Positions 1 through 8,228 of a stretch of DNA of 64,000 bases are shown here, in pieces. Both the position numbers and the translations under genes were made by a program. Numbering within the stretch: position 1 is the first letter of the stretch; each line of letters begins with the position of its first letter. Source of the stretch: an uncultured Paracoccaceae bacterium (GTDB lineage Bacteria > Pseudomonadota > Alphaproteobacteria > Rhodobacterales > Rhodobacteraceae); contig CALFSV010000342.1 in assembly GCA_937916485.1 (NCBI GenBank), positions 33,288 to 97,287 of the forward strand. The letters run 5' to 3'. Below the pieces are notes generated by a model. The model had not been told where the DNA came from. It did not search any database and worked only from the letters and a program-made list of their open reading frames with translations.

Positions 1-79
1 AGTGGCTGAGATGGCTTTGACACCCGGACCATTCCAGACCAAGCTGTTACAATTCAGACCATGCAGGGTGTTTCCCGTC

Positions 80-1639
80 ATGACTGCACGTATTTTAGCC
101 TCGACCTGCGTGCTTGCGCTTTGTGCCGGGGCAGCGTCTGCCGATTATTCGCTGACCATTTTACACACCAACGACTTCCACGCCCGGTTTGAGCCGATCA
201 GCGCGTTCGATTCAGGCTGTTCGGCCGAGGATAACACGGCCGGAGAGTGCTTTGGCGGCTCTGCCCGCCTTGTCACGGCTGTTCAGGAAGCACGGGCCCG
301 GTCCAATAACTCCATTCTTGTGGATGGCGGCGACCAGTTCCAGGGCACCCTGTTCTACACCTACTACAAGGGCGCGATGGCGGCCGAGTTCATGAACCTG
401 ATGGGCTATGACGCCATGACGGTCGGCAACCACGAATTCGACGATGGCCCCGAGGTTCTGCGCGGCTTTGTCGATTCGGTCAGCTTTCCGATCCTTATGT
501 CGAATGCCGATTTTGCAGGCGAAGAGATGCTTGCCGATGCAATTCAGAAATCGGTCATCATCGAACAGGGTGGTGAGCGGATCGGCCTGATCGGCCTGAC
601 GCCGGAAAACACCGCCGAATTGGCCAGCCCCGGACCCAATGTCACCTTCTCTGATCCGGTAGCTGCCGTGCAGGCACAGGTCGATGCGCTGACCGCCGAA
701 GGTGTGAACAAGATCATCGTCCTCAGCCACTCTGGTCTGAACGTGGACACGCGGGTTGCCGAAGGCACCACCGGCGTCGACGTCATTGTCGGCGGACATG
801 ACAACAGCCTGCTGTCCAACACCATCGAAGGCGCCAAGGGCCCCTATCCGATCATGGTCGGCGACACGGCCATCGTGCAGGCCTATGCCTACGGCAAGTT
901 CCTGGGCGAGCTGAACGTGACCTTTGACGACAACGGCGTCATTACCGAGGCCGTGGGCGAGCCGATCATCATGGACGCCTCGGTTACCGAGGATGCCGCA
1001 TCCGTCGCCCGGGTTGCCGAGCTGGCCGCGCCGCTGGACGAGATCCGCAACGAGGTCGTGGCCGAGGCTGTCGACATGATCGTCGGCGACCGGGCGGTCT
1101 GCCGCCAGATGGAATGTTCGGGCGGGAACCTGATTGCGGACGCCATGCTTGAGCGGGTTGCAGATCAGGGCATCCAGATCGGGTTCATGAACTCGGGCGG
1201 AATTCGGGCCAACATCGACGCGGGCGAAGTCACCAAGGGCGAGATCCTGACGGTGCTGCCGTTCCAGAACACGCTGTCGACATTCTTTGTCAGCGGTCAG
1301 GCGATGATCGATGCGCTCGAGAACGGGGCAAGCCAGCACGAGGACGGCTCTGGCCGCTTCCCGCAGGTGGCGGGCATGACCTTTACCGTCGATCTGAGCA
1401 TGGAGCCGGGTAGCCGGATCAGCGACATCATGGTTGGCGGCGCAGCCATTGACCCGGCAGCCACTTACGGCGTGGTCTCCAACAACTTTGTGCGCAACGG
1501 GGGCGACGGCTACGCCATGTTCCGCGATGCCGAGAACGCCTATGACTTTGGCCCCGACCTGGCTGACGTGGTGATCGAGTACATGCAGGCGCAGGGGCCC
1601 TATACCCCCTACACTGACGGCCGCATCACGATGAAGTAA
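80..1639 (+). CDS. Secreted 5'-nucleotidase / 2',3'-cyclic phosphodiesterase (UshA-like)
   Basis: This is a 519-residue periplasmic phosphoesterase expected to dephosphorylate nucleotides for phosphate and nucleoside scavenging. The ATG at 80 starts a typical signal peptide (cleavage near ASA, residue 21). The frame is open to the left edge, but upstream residues do not look like protein. The N-terminal metallophosphatase domain shows TNDFH (D32, H34), GGDQ (85), GNHEFD (117-121), LSHSG (H217) and GGH (H240), which are the dinuclear metal ligands and catalytic His/Asp of the family. The C-terminal nucleotide-binding domain has NSGGIR near 370 and a RNGGDGY segment near 470. Length is usual for the family. 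The gene stands alone and is closed by a clear terminator. Family is secure; the preferred substrate is not. Confidence 0.9.
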   Translation: MTARILASTCVLALCAGAASADYSLTILHTNDFHARFEPISAFDSGCSAEDNTAGECFGGSARLVTAVQEARARSNNSILVDGGDQFQGTLFYTYYKGAMAAEFMNLMGYDAMTVGNHEFDDGPEVLRGFVDSVSFPILMSNADFAGEEMLADAIQKSVIIEQGGERIGLIGLTPENTAELASPGPNVTFSDPVAAVQAQVDALTAEGVNKIIVLSHSGLNVDTRVAEGTTGVDVIVGGHDNSLLSNTIEGAKGPYPIMVGDTAIVQAYAYGKFLGELNVTFDDNGVITEAVGEPIIMDASVTEDAASVARVAELAAPLDEIRNEVVAEAVDMIVGDRAVCRQMECSGGNLIADAMLERVADQGIQIGFMNSGGIRANIDAGEVTKGEILTVLPFQNTLSTFFVSGQAMIDALENGASQHEDGSGRFPQVAGMTFTVDLSMEPGSRISDIMVGGAAIDPAATYGVVSNNFVRNGGDGYAMFRDAENAYDFGPDLADVVIEYMQAQGPYTPYTDGRITMK

Positions 1640-1689
1640 GGTCGCCAAAGGCGACCGGATGGGGCGCGTCCTTCGGGGCGCGCCTTTTT
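1640..1689 (+). terminator. Tandem-hairpin Rho-independent terminator
   Basis: Directly after the nucleotidase stop there are two hairpins. The first is a 7-bp stem GGTCGCC/GGCGACC with an AAA loop (1640-1656). The second is a 9-bp stem GGCGCGTCC/GGGCGCGCC with a UUCG tetraloop (1663-1684), followed by five T. The rest of the spacer up to 1905 shows no gene. Confidence 0.85.
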
Positions 1690-1905
1690 CGTTCGGAGGG
1701 GGAGTGGGTGTCGTGTTCGGCAACATCACCTCATGACGAAGTAGGCAAACGGAGATGATGGTCCGCCCCCGAATTTGGGACAAAAGGGGACATCAGTGAA
1801 CATGTGCCGTCGAGGGACACGGGTTTGAAGCGTCGATGGTCTGGCCCGCGATGCTGCGGTCCGCTAGGCTGAGATCTGGACGGTTAGGATCGAGGGGGCT
1901 GGTCG

Positions 1906-2571
1906 ATGTGTGGACGTATGGCAATCACTCTGCCCCATGACGCGATGGCGCAGATGTTTGAGGCGGTGCCTGCCAATGACCTGCCCGATGTGCCCAACTA
2001 CAACGTCTGTCCGACGGTTCAGATCCATGTCGTCCAGTCGGACGAGGGGACCCGCCGATTGCGCCCGATGCGCTGGGGCTTTGTGCCCCAGTGGTACAAG
2101 GCGCCCAACGACGGCCCGCTTCTGATCAACGCCCGGGCCGAAACGATTGCCGAAAAGCCTGCCTTTCGCGCCGCGGCCCGCGAACGCCGCTGCCTGATCG
2201 TGGCAACGGGGTTCTACGAATGGACGGTGACCGAGGAGAAGGCCCGTCTGCCCTGGTACATCACCCGGTCGGATGGCACCCCTTTGGTCTTTGCTGGAGT
2301 CTGGCAGAACTGGGAACGCGATGGCCAGGCTTTGACGACCTGTGCCGTGGTGACGACCGGGGCCAACCAGTCCATGTCGCGCATTCACCACCGGATGCCT
2401 GTCGTGCTCGAGGCTGTCGACTGGCCACTCTGGCTGGGTGAGGCGGGCAAGGGGGCTGCCGTCCTGATGAAGGCTGCACCGGAACAGACGCTGCGCTTTC
2501 ACCGCGTCGGGACCGAGGTAAACTCGAACCGCGCCAGCGGTCCCATGCTCATCGAACCGATTGAGGGCTGA
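1906..2571 (+). CDS. yedK: SOS response-associated peptidase (YedK/HMCES family, SRAP)
   Basis: This 221-residue SRAP-domain protein is expected to crosslink covalently to abasic sites in single-stranded DNA and shield them. The catalytic Cys2 follows the initiator Met (MCGR). The family triad and DNA contacts are visible: PNYNVCPT (31-37), N75 and R77 in INARAE, E105 in FYEW, and the histidine of IHHRMP (160-165). This spacing matches what I recall for E. coli YedK. The start is fixed by the need for Cys2 and by a GAGGGGG ribosome-binding site. I looked for an alphaproteobacterial LexA box upstream and found none with correct spacing, so SOS control is not supported here. Confidence 0.93.
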   Translation: MCGRMAITLPHDAMAQMFEAVPANDLPDVPNYNVCPTVQIHVVQSDEGTRRLRPMRWGFVPQWYKAPNDGPLLINARAETIAEKPAFRAAARERRCLIVATGFYEWTVTEEKARLPWYITRSDGTPLVFAGVWQNWERDGQALTTCAVVTTGANQSMSRIHHRMPVVLEAVDWPLWLGEAGKGAAVLMKAAPEQTLRFHRVGTEVNSNRASGPMLIEPIEG

Positions 2572-2643
2572 GGCCCGGCGCAGCCCTCGCCTTCTGGATG
2601 GCTGCCCGCTAGGCTCTTCCCGAAGAGCGGAGCGGAGGGGATC

Positions 2644-3372
2644 ATGGAAGGTTTTGACGAGACTACCTTTGGCACGCTGAACGCGGACGACTACGACGCC
2701 CTGCACGACCCCGGCACAACGGCGGAGTCCGTGGCTCTTATCTCGGAGCTGGCCGGGCAGGGCCGCATTCTGGAGCTGGCAATCGGCACCGGGCGGATGG
2801 CGCTGCCCCTTGTCGCGCTGGGCCATGATGTTTCGGGCATCGAAGGCTCGCCCCTGATGGTCGAAAAGCTGCGTACGAAGCCGGGGGGCGAAGCGATCGA
2901 GGTGGTCATTGGAGACTTTGCCGACGTGGCCATCGACGGGCCGTTCGATCACGTCTTTCTGGTGTTCAACACCTTCTTCAATCTGCTCAGCCAGGAGGCG
3001 CAGGTGCGCTGTTTTGCAAATGTCGCCCAGCGGCTGACCGAAGGGGGCACCTTCCTCGTCGAGACCTTCGTGCCCGATCAAAGCGGTTTTGCCGATGGCC
3101 AGAGGGTCCAGACCAAGCGGCTTGATATGACCACGGTCTGGCTTGAGGCGGCGCTGCACGACCCGGTCCGTCAGCTGCTTGAGTTTCAGCGCATCCGCAT
3201 CACCCAGGACGGGGTTCGGATGGTGCCGCTGCCCATGCGCTATGCCTGGCCCAGCGAGATCGACCTGATGGCCCGCCTTGCCGGCCTGTCCCTGCGGGAC
3301 CGCTGGGGAGGCTGGGACCGCCGGCCCTTCGATGCATCCAGCAAGATGCATGTTTCTGTCTATCAAAAGTGA
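2644..3372 (+). CDS. Class I SAM-dependent methyltransferase
   Basis: This is a 242-residue protein with a Rossmann methyltransferase fold. Motif I is ELAIGTGR (44-51), the acidic end of strand beta-2 follows (IEG, 66-68), and GDFAD near 90-95 is the usual adenine-contact region. The middle part (FNTFFNLL) resembles small-molecule methyltransferases of the Methyltransf_25/UbiE type. No substrate can be named. An 8-base gap upstream of the start codon follows a GAGCGGAGGGG ribosome-binding stretch, and a small inverted repeat GCTCTTC/GAAGAGC lies at 2613-2628. The gene is 72 bp downstream of yedK and may be cotranscribed with it. Confidence 0.85.
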   Translation: MEGFDETTFGTLNADDYDALHDPGTTAESVALISELAGQGRILELAIGTGRMALPLVALGHDVSGIEGSPLMVEKLRTKPGGEAIEVVIGDFADVAIDGPFDHVFLVFNTFFNLLSQEAQVRCFANVAQRLTEGGTFLVETFVPDQSGFADGQRVQTKRLDMTTVWLEAALHDPVRQLLEFQRIRITQDGVRMVPLPMRYAWPSEIDLMARLAGLSLRDRWGGWDRRPFDASSKMHVSVYQK

Positions 3373-3701
3373 AGGAACCCAGAAAAACCCAAGCCAGATC
3401 CGTCCTGTTGAAACAAGCTGGCCGGGCTACAACCGCCTGTTTCGGCGGGGCCCCGGCCACGCATCCCCGACCATGCAGAAGGTGACCCTGTGATGCCGGA
3501 CGCATGCCTTTCTCAGCCGCTTCATTGGTATTCCCTTTGGCGCGGCCATTATTCTCGTCCTTTGTGAAGCATGGTCTTGACGAGAGCGTTGTTCGCAGGT
3601 CGATAGGGGAAAGTCGGCACACTGGGGCGGCCATGCGCCCGCCTCTACCCCCCAAGTAAACGGCGATTGGATATCCCATTCTCATCGATATTGACGTCAC
3701 A
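3373..3701. other. 329-bp spacer with a two-tier inverted repeat
   Basis: No gene is convincing here. At 3420-3458 an outer 7-bp pair GGCCGGG/CCCGGCC encloses an inner 5-bp pair CCGCC/GGCGG. There is no T-run, so it is at most a weak or Rho-assisted terminator of the methyltransferase gene. The rest, including the presumed promoter of the next gene, shows nothing I can identify. Confidence 0.4.
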
Positions 3702-4484
3702 ATGGAATACGCCCTCGGAACCGATCCGATGGTCCTGCTCACCCTTGAGGCGGCCGAGTCCGAAGGGCAGCGCATTTTAGCCCATACCCTCGAGGTTGAG
3801 GATGCAACTGTGCACCGGATTGGGGCGGAATGCGGGGTCGGGCAGCGGGTCTGGGCCAAAGTTACGGTCCCCACAATGCGCCTTCGCTATCGGGCCCAGG
3901 TCAATGTCAGCCGAGCGGCGCTGCCTCTTGATGGGCTTCCCCCAACCCCTCTTCATGCTTTGCCAGGCGAGGCTGTGACCCATCTGCGCCCCTCGCGCTA
4001 TTGTCAGTCGGACATGTTCCTGTCCTTTGTCGAAAGCCGGTTTGGAGAGTTTCAGGGCGGGTCCAAGGTCGCGGCGATCCGCGACTGGGTGGCCGAAGAG
4101 ATGCGCTATGTTCCCGCCAGTTCAAATGCCGCGACGACCGTGCTGGACACCTTTGCCACACGCGAAGGGGTCTGCCGGGACTTTGTCCATATGGTTTGCG
4201 CCTTGTGCCGGGCGGCGGGCATCCCGGCTCGCTACGTATCGGTCTACGGGCCGGGGGTTCAGCCGCCGGACTTTCACGCGGTGGCCCAGGTGTGGCTGGA
4301 CGGGGCGTGGCGGATCGTCGATGCCACGGGCATGTGCAGTGCCGATGCCGCGGTCGTTGTGGCGGTGGGGCGCGATGCCTGCGACGTAGCCTTCATGGAG
4401 ACGGAAACGCCTGCCTACCTCGTGACCCAATCGGTCTTGGTGACCGAACATGGTGTAGCAGGCGCGGCGGCTGGTGAGACCTAG
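3702..4484 (+). CDS. Transglutaminase-like cysteine protease family protein
   Basis: This 260-residue protein has the papain-like transglutaminase core: C158 in GVCRDFVH, H192 in PDFHAVAQVW and D207 in IVDATG form the expected catalytic triad. The N-terminal 100 residues form the beta-rich domain usual in bacterial transglutaminase-like proteins. No signal peptide is seen. The start is uncertain. ATG at 3702 is the first standard start after a stop at 3657, but the preceding in-frame codons read ILIDIDVT, which continues the expected first beta-strand. A rare start (ATT at 3678 or 3690) is therefore possible. Biological role unknown; such genes are often single, as here. Confidence 0.8.
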   Translation: MEYALGTDPMVLLTLEAAESEGQRILAHTLEVEDATVHRIGAECGVGQRVWAKVTVPTMRLRYRAQVNVSRAALPLDGLPPTPLHALPGEAVTHLRPSRYCQSDMFLSFVESRFGEFQGGSKVAAIRDWVAEEMRYVPASSNAATTVLDTFATREGVCRDFVHMVCALCRAAGIPARYVSVYGPGVQPPDFHAVAQVWLDGAWRIVDATGMCSADAAVVVAVGRDACDVAFMETETPAYLVTQSVLVTEHGVAGAAAGET

Positions 4485-4553
4485 ATTGCGCCGCCGCAAC
4501 CATCGACCCGCTTGACCGCGATTGGCCCCAAGGCTGGCACAGACCCGGCAACC

Positions 4554-4907
4554 CTAGTTGCGGATAAACCGTAGCAAGGACCCGTCCGGGTCCAAAAGCG
4601 CGCCCATATAGATGTCAGACCCGCCCGAGGGCGTGTGGACTCGGGGATGGCCGGTGGTTGTCTGGGGAATGCCAGCGGCTTTGCATTCCGAAAAGAACCC
4701 GTCCACGTCATCAAGCCGCAGGCAGCAACTGAACCAGCTTCGCGCAGGGTCGAGGGTGGGGTGGGGAAAGAACTCCAGGACGATTTGTCCCCGGCTCAGG
4801 ATCATCCAGTCTTGGTTGCGGAACACTTCGACAAAGCCGATCCCGGCGTAGAAGTCCCTTGTGAGATCGAAATCACGAGAGGGCAGGTTCGGGGTCGAAC
4901 GATCCAT
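4554..4907 (-). CDS. VOC-family (glyoxalase/bleomycin-resistance-like) protein
   Basis: This is a 117-residue single-repeat-pair VOC protein. The sequence has the family pattern: SRDFDLTRDFYAGIGF at the first strand-helix unit, VLEFFPHP, then the second module with DVDGFFSECKAAGI and ending in LLDPDGSLLRFI. It resembles the bleomycin-binding branch (dimeric drug-binding cleft) more than lactoylglutathione lyase, since metal ligands are not conserved. The start at 4907 is chosen over an upstream in-frame Met because the family begins here and AAAGGCG precedes it. Whether it confers resistance cannot be told. Confidence 0.82.
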   Translation of the reverse strand: MDRSTPNLPSRDFDLTRDFYAGIGFVEVFRNQDWMILSRGQIVLEFFPHPTLDPARSWFSCCLRLDDVDGFFSECKAAGIPQTTTGHPRVHTPSGGSDIYMGALLDPDGSLLRFIRN

Positions 4908-5005
4908 TGATACGCCTTTCGGGTGTCCATCTGGCATGTTTGGCCAGCAATAGGTGTCTGTCAACTTGGCCTGATCCCACCCGCGTCTTCTTCCGGCTGA
5001 TGGGC

Positions 5006-5623
5006 TCAGGGAAACAGGGTCGCTGCGTCAGCCTCGTCCCAGATCGGGTATTTTGGCATGATCCGGTGAAACCGGTCCGACGTCAGGAACCGTTCCAGCC
5101 ATGCCTGCAACCTTGGCCAGGGCTGTGCGTCGAACCACGCCTTGTCGATGAAGGCGAACTGCCGGACGAAAGGGAGGATGGCAAAATCCGCCAGTGTCTG
5201 CCTGTCGAACATCCAGTCTGACAGCTGACCCTCAAGATCGGTCAGGAAAACGGCCGCCTTTGCCCGTTCTTCTGCCGGATCCGCGTCAGCATATCGGGTC
5301 GCATATTTTGTCCGGTCCAGTGCCTGCTTGAACGGGCCGTCCGCCCGGGCAATCCAGTCCCAGCCCGCCTGCGGCATGGTCAGCCAGCCTTCGGGGTCGT
5401 TCTTCTGCAAGGCCCAGATCATTATGTCGAGGCTTTCGTCCAACATCGCCTCTCCCGTTACGAGGCAGGGCACCGTGCCACTGGCCGAGGCCGCCAGAAA
5501 AGCCGGATGCTTGGTCTTCAAAGACACTTCGCGCAGTTCGACACTTTGGCCCGACACCGCCATCGCCAGTCGCGCCCGCATGGCGTAGGGGCAGCGGCGA
5601 AATGAATAAAGGATCGGGGTCAT
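5006..5623 (-). CDS. Glutathione S-transferase family protein
   Basis: This 205-residue cytosolic GST-like protein has a thioredoxin-fold N-terminus with RRCPYAMRAR (C11-P12-Y13), a cis-Pro VP (51-52) and the glutathione-contact DES (62-64). The helical C-terminal domain follows from about residue 85. The CPY motif is typical of bacterial GSTs with a cysteine near the active site (beta/omega-like), suggesting thiol-transfer or deglutathionylation rather than simple conjugation. Substrate unknown. It lies about 100 bp upstream of the VOC gene on the same strand and could be cotranscribed with it. Confidence 0.87.
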   Translation of the reverse strand: MTPILYSFRRCPYAMRARLAMAVSGQSVELREVSLKTKHPAFLAASASGTVPCLVTGEAMLDESLDIMIWALQKNDPEGWLTMPQAGWDWIARADGPFKQALDRTKYATRYADADPAEERAKAAVFLTDLEGQLSDWMFDRQTLADFAILPFVRQFAFIDKAWFDAQPWPRLQAWLERFLTSDRFHRIMPKYPIWDEADAATLFP

Positions 5624-5785
5624 TCGGGGCCTTCAGGACTGGCAACATCGGCTGGCAAGATACTAGCGGCTTGGCCATCCTCTGACCATGGCAAGTGCGG
5701 CTTGGTTTTCGGGCAATGGTACCACGGCCCTATTGCGAAAGCCGGTCACTTCAGTCTCAATCCCGGCGAGGGAAAAGGGGTCGCC

Positions 5786-7315
5786 ATGACAGCAACGATC
5801 AAGCCGGATGTCGTGATCATCGGGTCCGGCGTCGGAGGGGCCTCGGTCGCCCACCGGCTTGTCGGCACCGGGGCGAAGGTGCTGATCCTTGAGCGGGGCA
5901 AGGCCCTTCCGCGCGAGGCGCAAAACGCCGATCCCGACGCCGTCTTCCTTCAGAACCGCTATCGCACCCGGGACGAATGGCAGGATGCGACCGGTCGCAC
6001 CTATCGGCCGGGGCAGTACTACTTTGTTGGCGGACATACCAAGTTCTACGGCACTGCCATGTTCCGCTTTCGCACGGACGACTTTGCCCAGCAGTCGAGG
6101 GACGAAGGGACCTCTCCGGCTTGGCCGGTCACCTATAGCGACCTTGAGGCCCATTATGACGCGGCCGAGCGGCTGTTTGGCGTCAGGGGGCAGGCGGGGC
6201 AGGACCCGACAGAACCGCCACGCTCGGCACCCTTTGCCCATGCCCCGATCCCGCACGAGCCGGTGATTGCCGATATGGCCGAACGACTTGGCAGGGCAGG
6301 GCTCCGGCCCTTCCACATGCCGTCGGCCATTGACTATGGTCCGGGGGGGCGTTGTCAGCGCTGTGGGACATGCGACGCCTTTGCCTGCCGGTTCGATGCC
6401 AAGGGCGATGCTGATACCCGCATCCTGCGGCCCCTCTTGCGCCACCCCGACGTCACCTTGTGGACCGGGGCGCAGGTCATGCGCCTGATCACGGACCCTG
6501 ATGGCCTGCGGATCGTCGCCGCCGAGATACGGCGCGAAGGTGAGATCGCCCGGATCGAAGCCCCGTTGTTCGTGCTGAGCGCTGGGGCCATCAACTCGGC
6601 CCTCATCCTTCTGCGCTCTGCCAGCGCGGGGCACCCGGACGGACTGGCCAACCGGTCTGGCGTGGTGGGGCGATATCTGATGAACCATCACCTGACAGGG
6701 CTGATGGGGGTTCGGCCCCTGCGGCCCAATGACACCCGCTTTCCCAAGACCTTGTCCATCAACGACTTCTACCACGGTTTACCGGGGGACGGGTCGGCGC
6801 GGGGGAACATCCAGATGCTCGGCAATATCGGGGGGCCTATGATCCGCTCGGCCTACCCTGTCGCACCGAAATGGGCGGCCAACTGGCTGGGGCGGCACAG
6901 CGTCGACTTTCTCACCATGTCCGAGGACCTGCCAAACCGCGACAGCCGGGTGCAGTTGTTGGGCAATGGCGGGGTGGAGGTGGACTACCGGCCCGGCGGG
7001 ACCCGGGGGCATGACCGGTTCGTGCGTCATGTGCGAAGGCTGCTTCGACAGATCGGCTTTCCCCTTGTGCTGCGTCACAGCTTTGGGATCGAGGCGCCCT
7101 CGCATCAATGCGGGACGGTTCGGATGGGGAGCGACCCGGGCCTGTCGGCGCTCAATCCGCTTTGCCGGGCGCATGACCACCCCAACCTGTATGTCGTGGA
7201 TGCCGGGTTCTTCCCCTCTTCTGCTGCCCTCAATCCGGCGCTGACCGTGGCGGCCCAGGCGCTTAGGGTCGGCGATCATATTGCAGGCCTTTGGAAGGGA
7301 GGCATCGCAGTCTGA
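5786..7315 (+). CDS. GMC-family FAD-dependent oxidoreductase with a four-Cys motif
   Basis: This 509-residue flavoenzyme of the glucose-methanol-choline family oxidises an alcohol. The FAD motif is IIGSGVGG (11-18) with E37 at the ribose position. The C-terminal GMC domain has SHQCGTVRMG (catalytic His about 440) and a proline-rich NPALT (N483). A CxxCxxCx4C stretch at 190-201 recalls the cysteine segment of cholesterol-oxidase-like and cluster-bearing GMC enzymes; whether it binds iron-sulfur is unproven. ATG at 5786 is preceded by GAGGGAAAAGGGG. No signal peptide. It ends 73 bp before apnO on the same strand, so a link with apiose metabolism is possible, but a promoter-like sequence lies between them. 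Confidence 0.85.
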   Translation: MTATIKPDVVIIGSGVGGASVAHRLVGTGAKVLILERGKALPREAQNADPDAVFLQNRYRTRDEWQDATGRTYRPGQYYFVGGHTKFYGTAMFRFRTDDFAQQSRDEGTSPAWPVTYSDLEAHYDAAERLFGVRGQAGQDPTEPPRSAPFAHAPIPHEPVIADMAERLGRAGLRPFHMPSAIDYGPGGRCQRCGTCDAFACRFDAKGDADTRILRPLLRHPDVTLWTGAQVMRLITDPDGLRIVAAEIRREGEIARIEAPLFVLSAGAINSALILLRSASAGHPDGLANRSGVVGRYLMNHHLTGLMGVRPLRPNDTRFPKTLSINDFYHGLPGDGSARGNIQMLGNIGGPMIRSAYPVAPKWAANWLGRHSVDFLTMSEDLPNRDSRVQLLGNGGVEVDYRPGGTRGHDRFVRHVRRLLRQIGFPLVLRHSFGIEAPSHQCGTVRMGSDPGLSALNPLCRAHDHPNLYVVDAGFFPSSAALNPALTVAAQALRVGDHIAGLWKGGIAV

Positions 7316-7328
7316 CATCCGGGGTCGA

Positions 7329-7362
7329 TTGACTTTCCCTACCAACTTGTTATGTCATCATA
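7329..7362 (+). promoter_or_regulatory. Predicted sigma-70-like promoter of the apiose operon with overlapping dyad
   Basis: TTGACT (7329-7334), a 16-bp spacer and TATGTC (7351-7356) form a plausible promoter 26 bp before apnO. The -10 overlaps a short dyad TATG-TCAT-CATA (7351-7362), which could be a repressor site. A GGAG ribosome-binding site follows at about 7377. Prediction only. Confidence 0.4.
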
Positions 7363-7388
7363 CCAGTTGAATTCCAGGAGCGACCAAG

Positions 7389-8216
7389 ATGACTAAAATA
7401 GCGGTGTTCGGTGCCGGGGGCAAAATGGGCGTGCGCTGCTCTCGCAACCTGACGGCAACCGATTTCGACGTGGCCCATGTCGAGATTTCGCCCGCCGGGC
7501 AGGCCCGCCTGAAAGAGGCGATCGGGGTCGACTGCGTCTCGGCCGAAGATGCGTTGAAGGGGGCTGAGGTGGTCCTTCTGGCGGTTCCCGACACGGCGAT
7601 CCGGGCCGTGGCGGCAGCGATCATCGACAAGGTGGAGTCAGGCGCCATGGTCATTTGCCTTGATGCCGCCGGCCCCTTTGCCGGGCACCTGCCGGAACGG
7701 GCCGATGTCACCTACTTTGTCACCCACCCTTGCCATCCCCCGATCTTCAACGACGAAGACACCGAGGCTGGCCGCAACGACCACTTTGGCGGGATCGCGG
7801 CCAAGCAGGGGATCGTGAACGCCCTGATGCAAGGGCCAGAAGAGCACTACGATCTGGGTGAGAAGGTCGGCAAGGCGATCTACGCCCCCGTCGTCCGCTC
7901 GCACCGTGTGACCGTCGAACAGATGGCCCTGCTCGAGCCGGGGTTGTCCGAAACGGTCGTTGCCTCGCTTCTGGATGTCATGAAAGAGGCGATGGACGAG
8001 GTCGTCAGCCGGGGCGTGCCCGAAGAGGCGGCGCGTGATTTCCTGCTGGGTCATATGAACATTCTTGCCGCCGTCACCTTTGGTCATGTCAACGGCGTGT
8101 TTTCGGACGCCTGCAACCTTGCCATCAAGTTCGGCAAACCGGTCCTGATGCGGGATGACTGGAAACGCGTGTTCGAACCTGATGAGATCGCAGCAAGCAT
8201 CCAGCGCATCACCTAA
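7389..8216 (+). CDS. apnO: D-apionate oxidoisomerase ApnO (6PGDH-like NAD-binding protein)
   Basis: This 275-residue dehydrogenase has an N-terminal Rossmann motif GAGGKMG (8-14) and the helical C-terminal half seen in 'phosphogluconate dehydrogenase, NAD-binding, putative' proteins. In the published D-apiose pathways an enzyme of this type (ApnO) oxidises and isomerises D-apionate to 3-oxo-isoapionate using NAD. The inference here rests on the neighbours: an ApsD-like dehydrogenase and an ApnL-like lactonase follow immediately, then OiaK and a RuBisCO-like protein. There are 12 bp to the next gene, so it heads an operon. Without a database comparison, a related acid-sugar oxidoreductase remains possible. 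Confidence 0.75.
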   Translation: MTKIAVFGAGGKMGVRCSRNLTATDFDVAHVEISPAGQARLKEAIGVDCVSAEDALKGAEVVLLAVPDTAIRAVAAAIIDKVESGAMVICLDAAGPFAGHLPERADVTYFVTHPCHPPIFNDEDTEAGRNDHFGGIAAKQGIVNALMQGPEEHYDLGEKVGKAIYAPVVRSHRVTVEQMALLEPGLSETVVASLLDVMKEAMDEVVSRGVPEEAARDFLLGHMNILAAVTFGHVNGVFSDACNLAIKFGKPVLMRDDWKRVFEPDEIAASIQRIT

Positions 8217-8228
8217 GGGTCAGACACG

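Noticed and set aside
1691..1718. Two GTTC words upstream of the yedK-type gene as a possible LexA box
   Set aside because: The words are 24 bp apart, not the 11 bp required, and one lies by the terminator of the previous gene.
212..3366. Long open frames on the minus strand opposite the nucleotidase, yedK and methyltransferase genes
   Set aside because: They mirror well-supported plus-strand genes, have His/Arg/Gly-rich translations without recognisable motifs, and arise from high GC at third positions.
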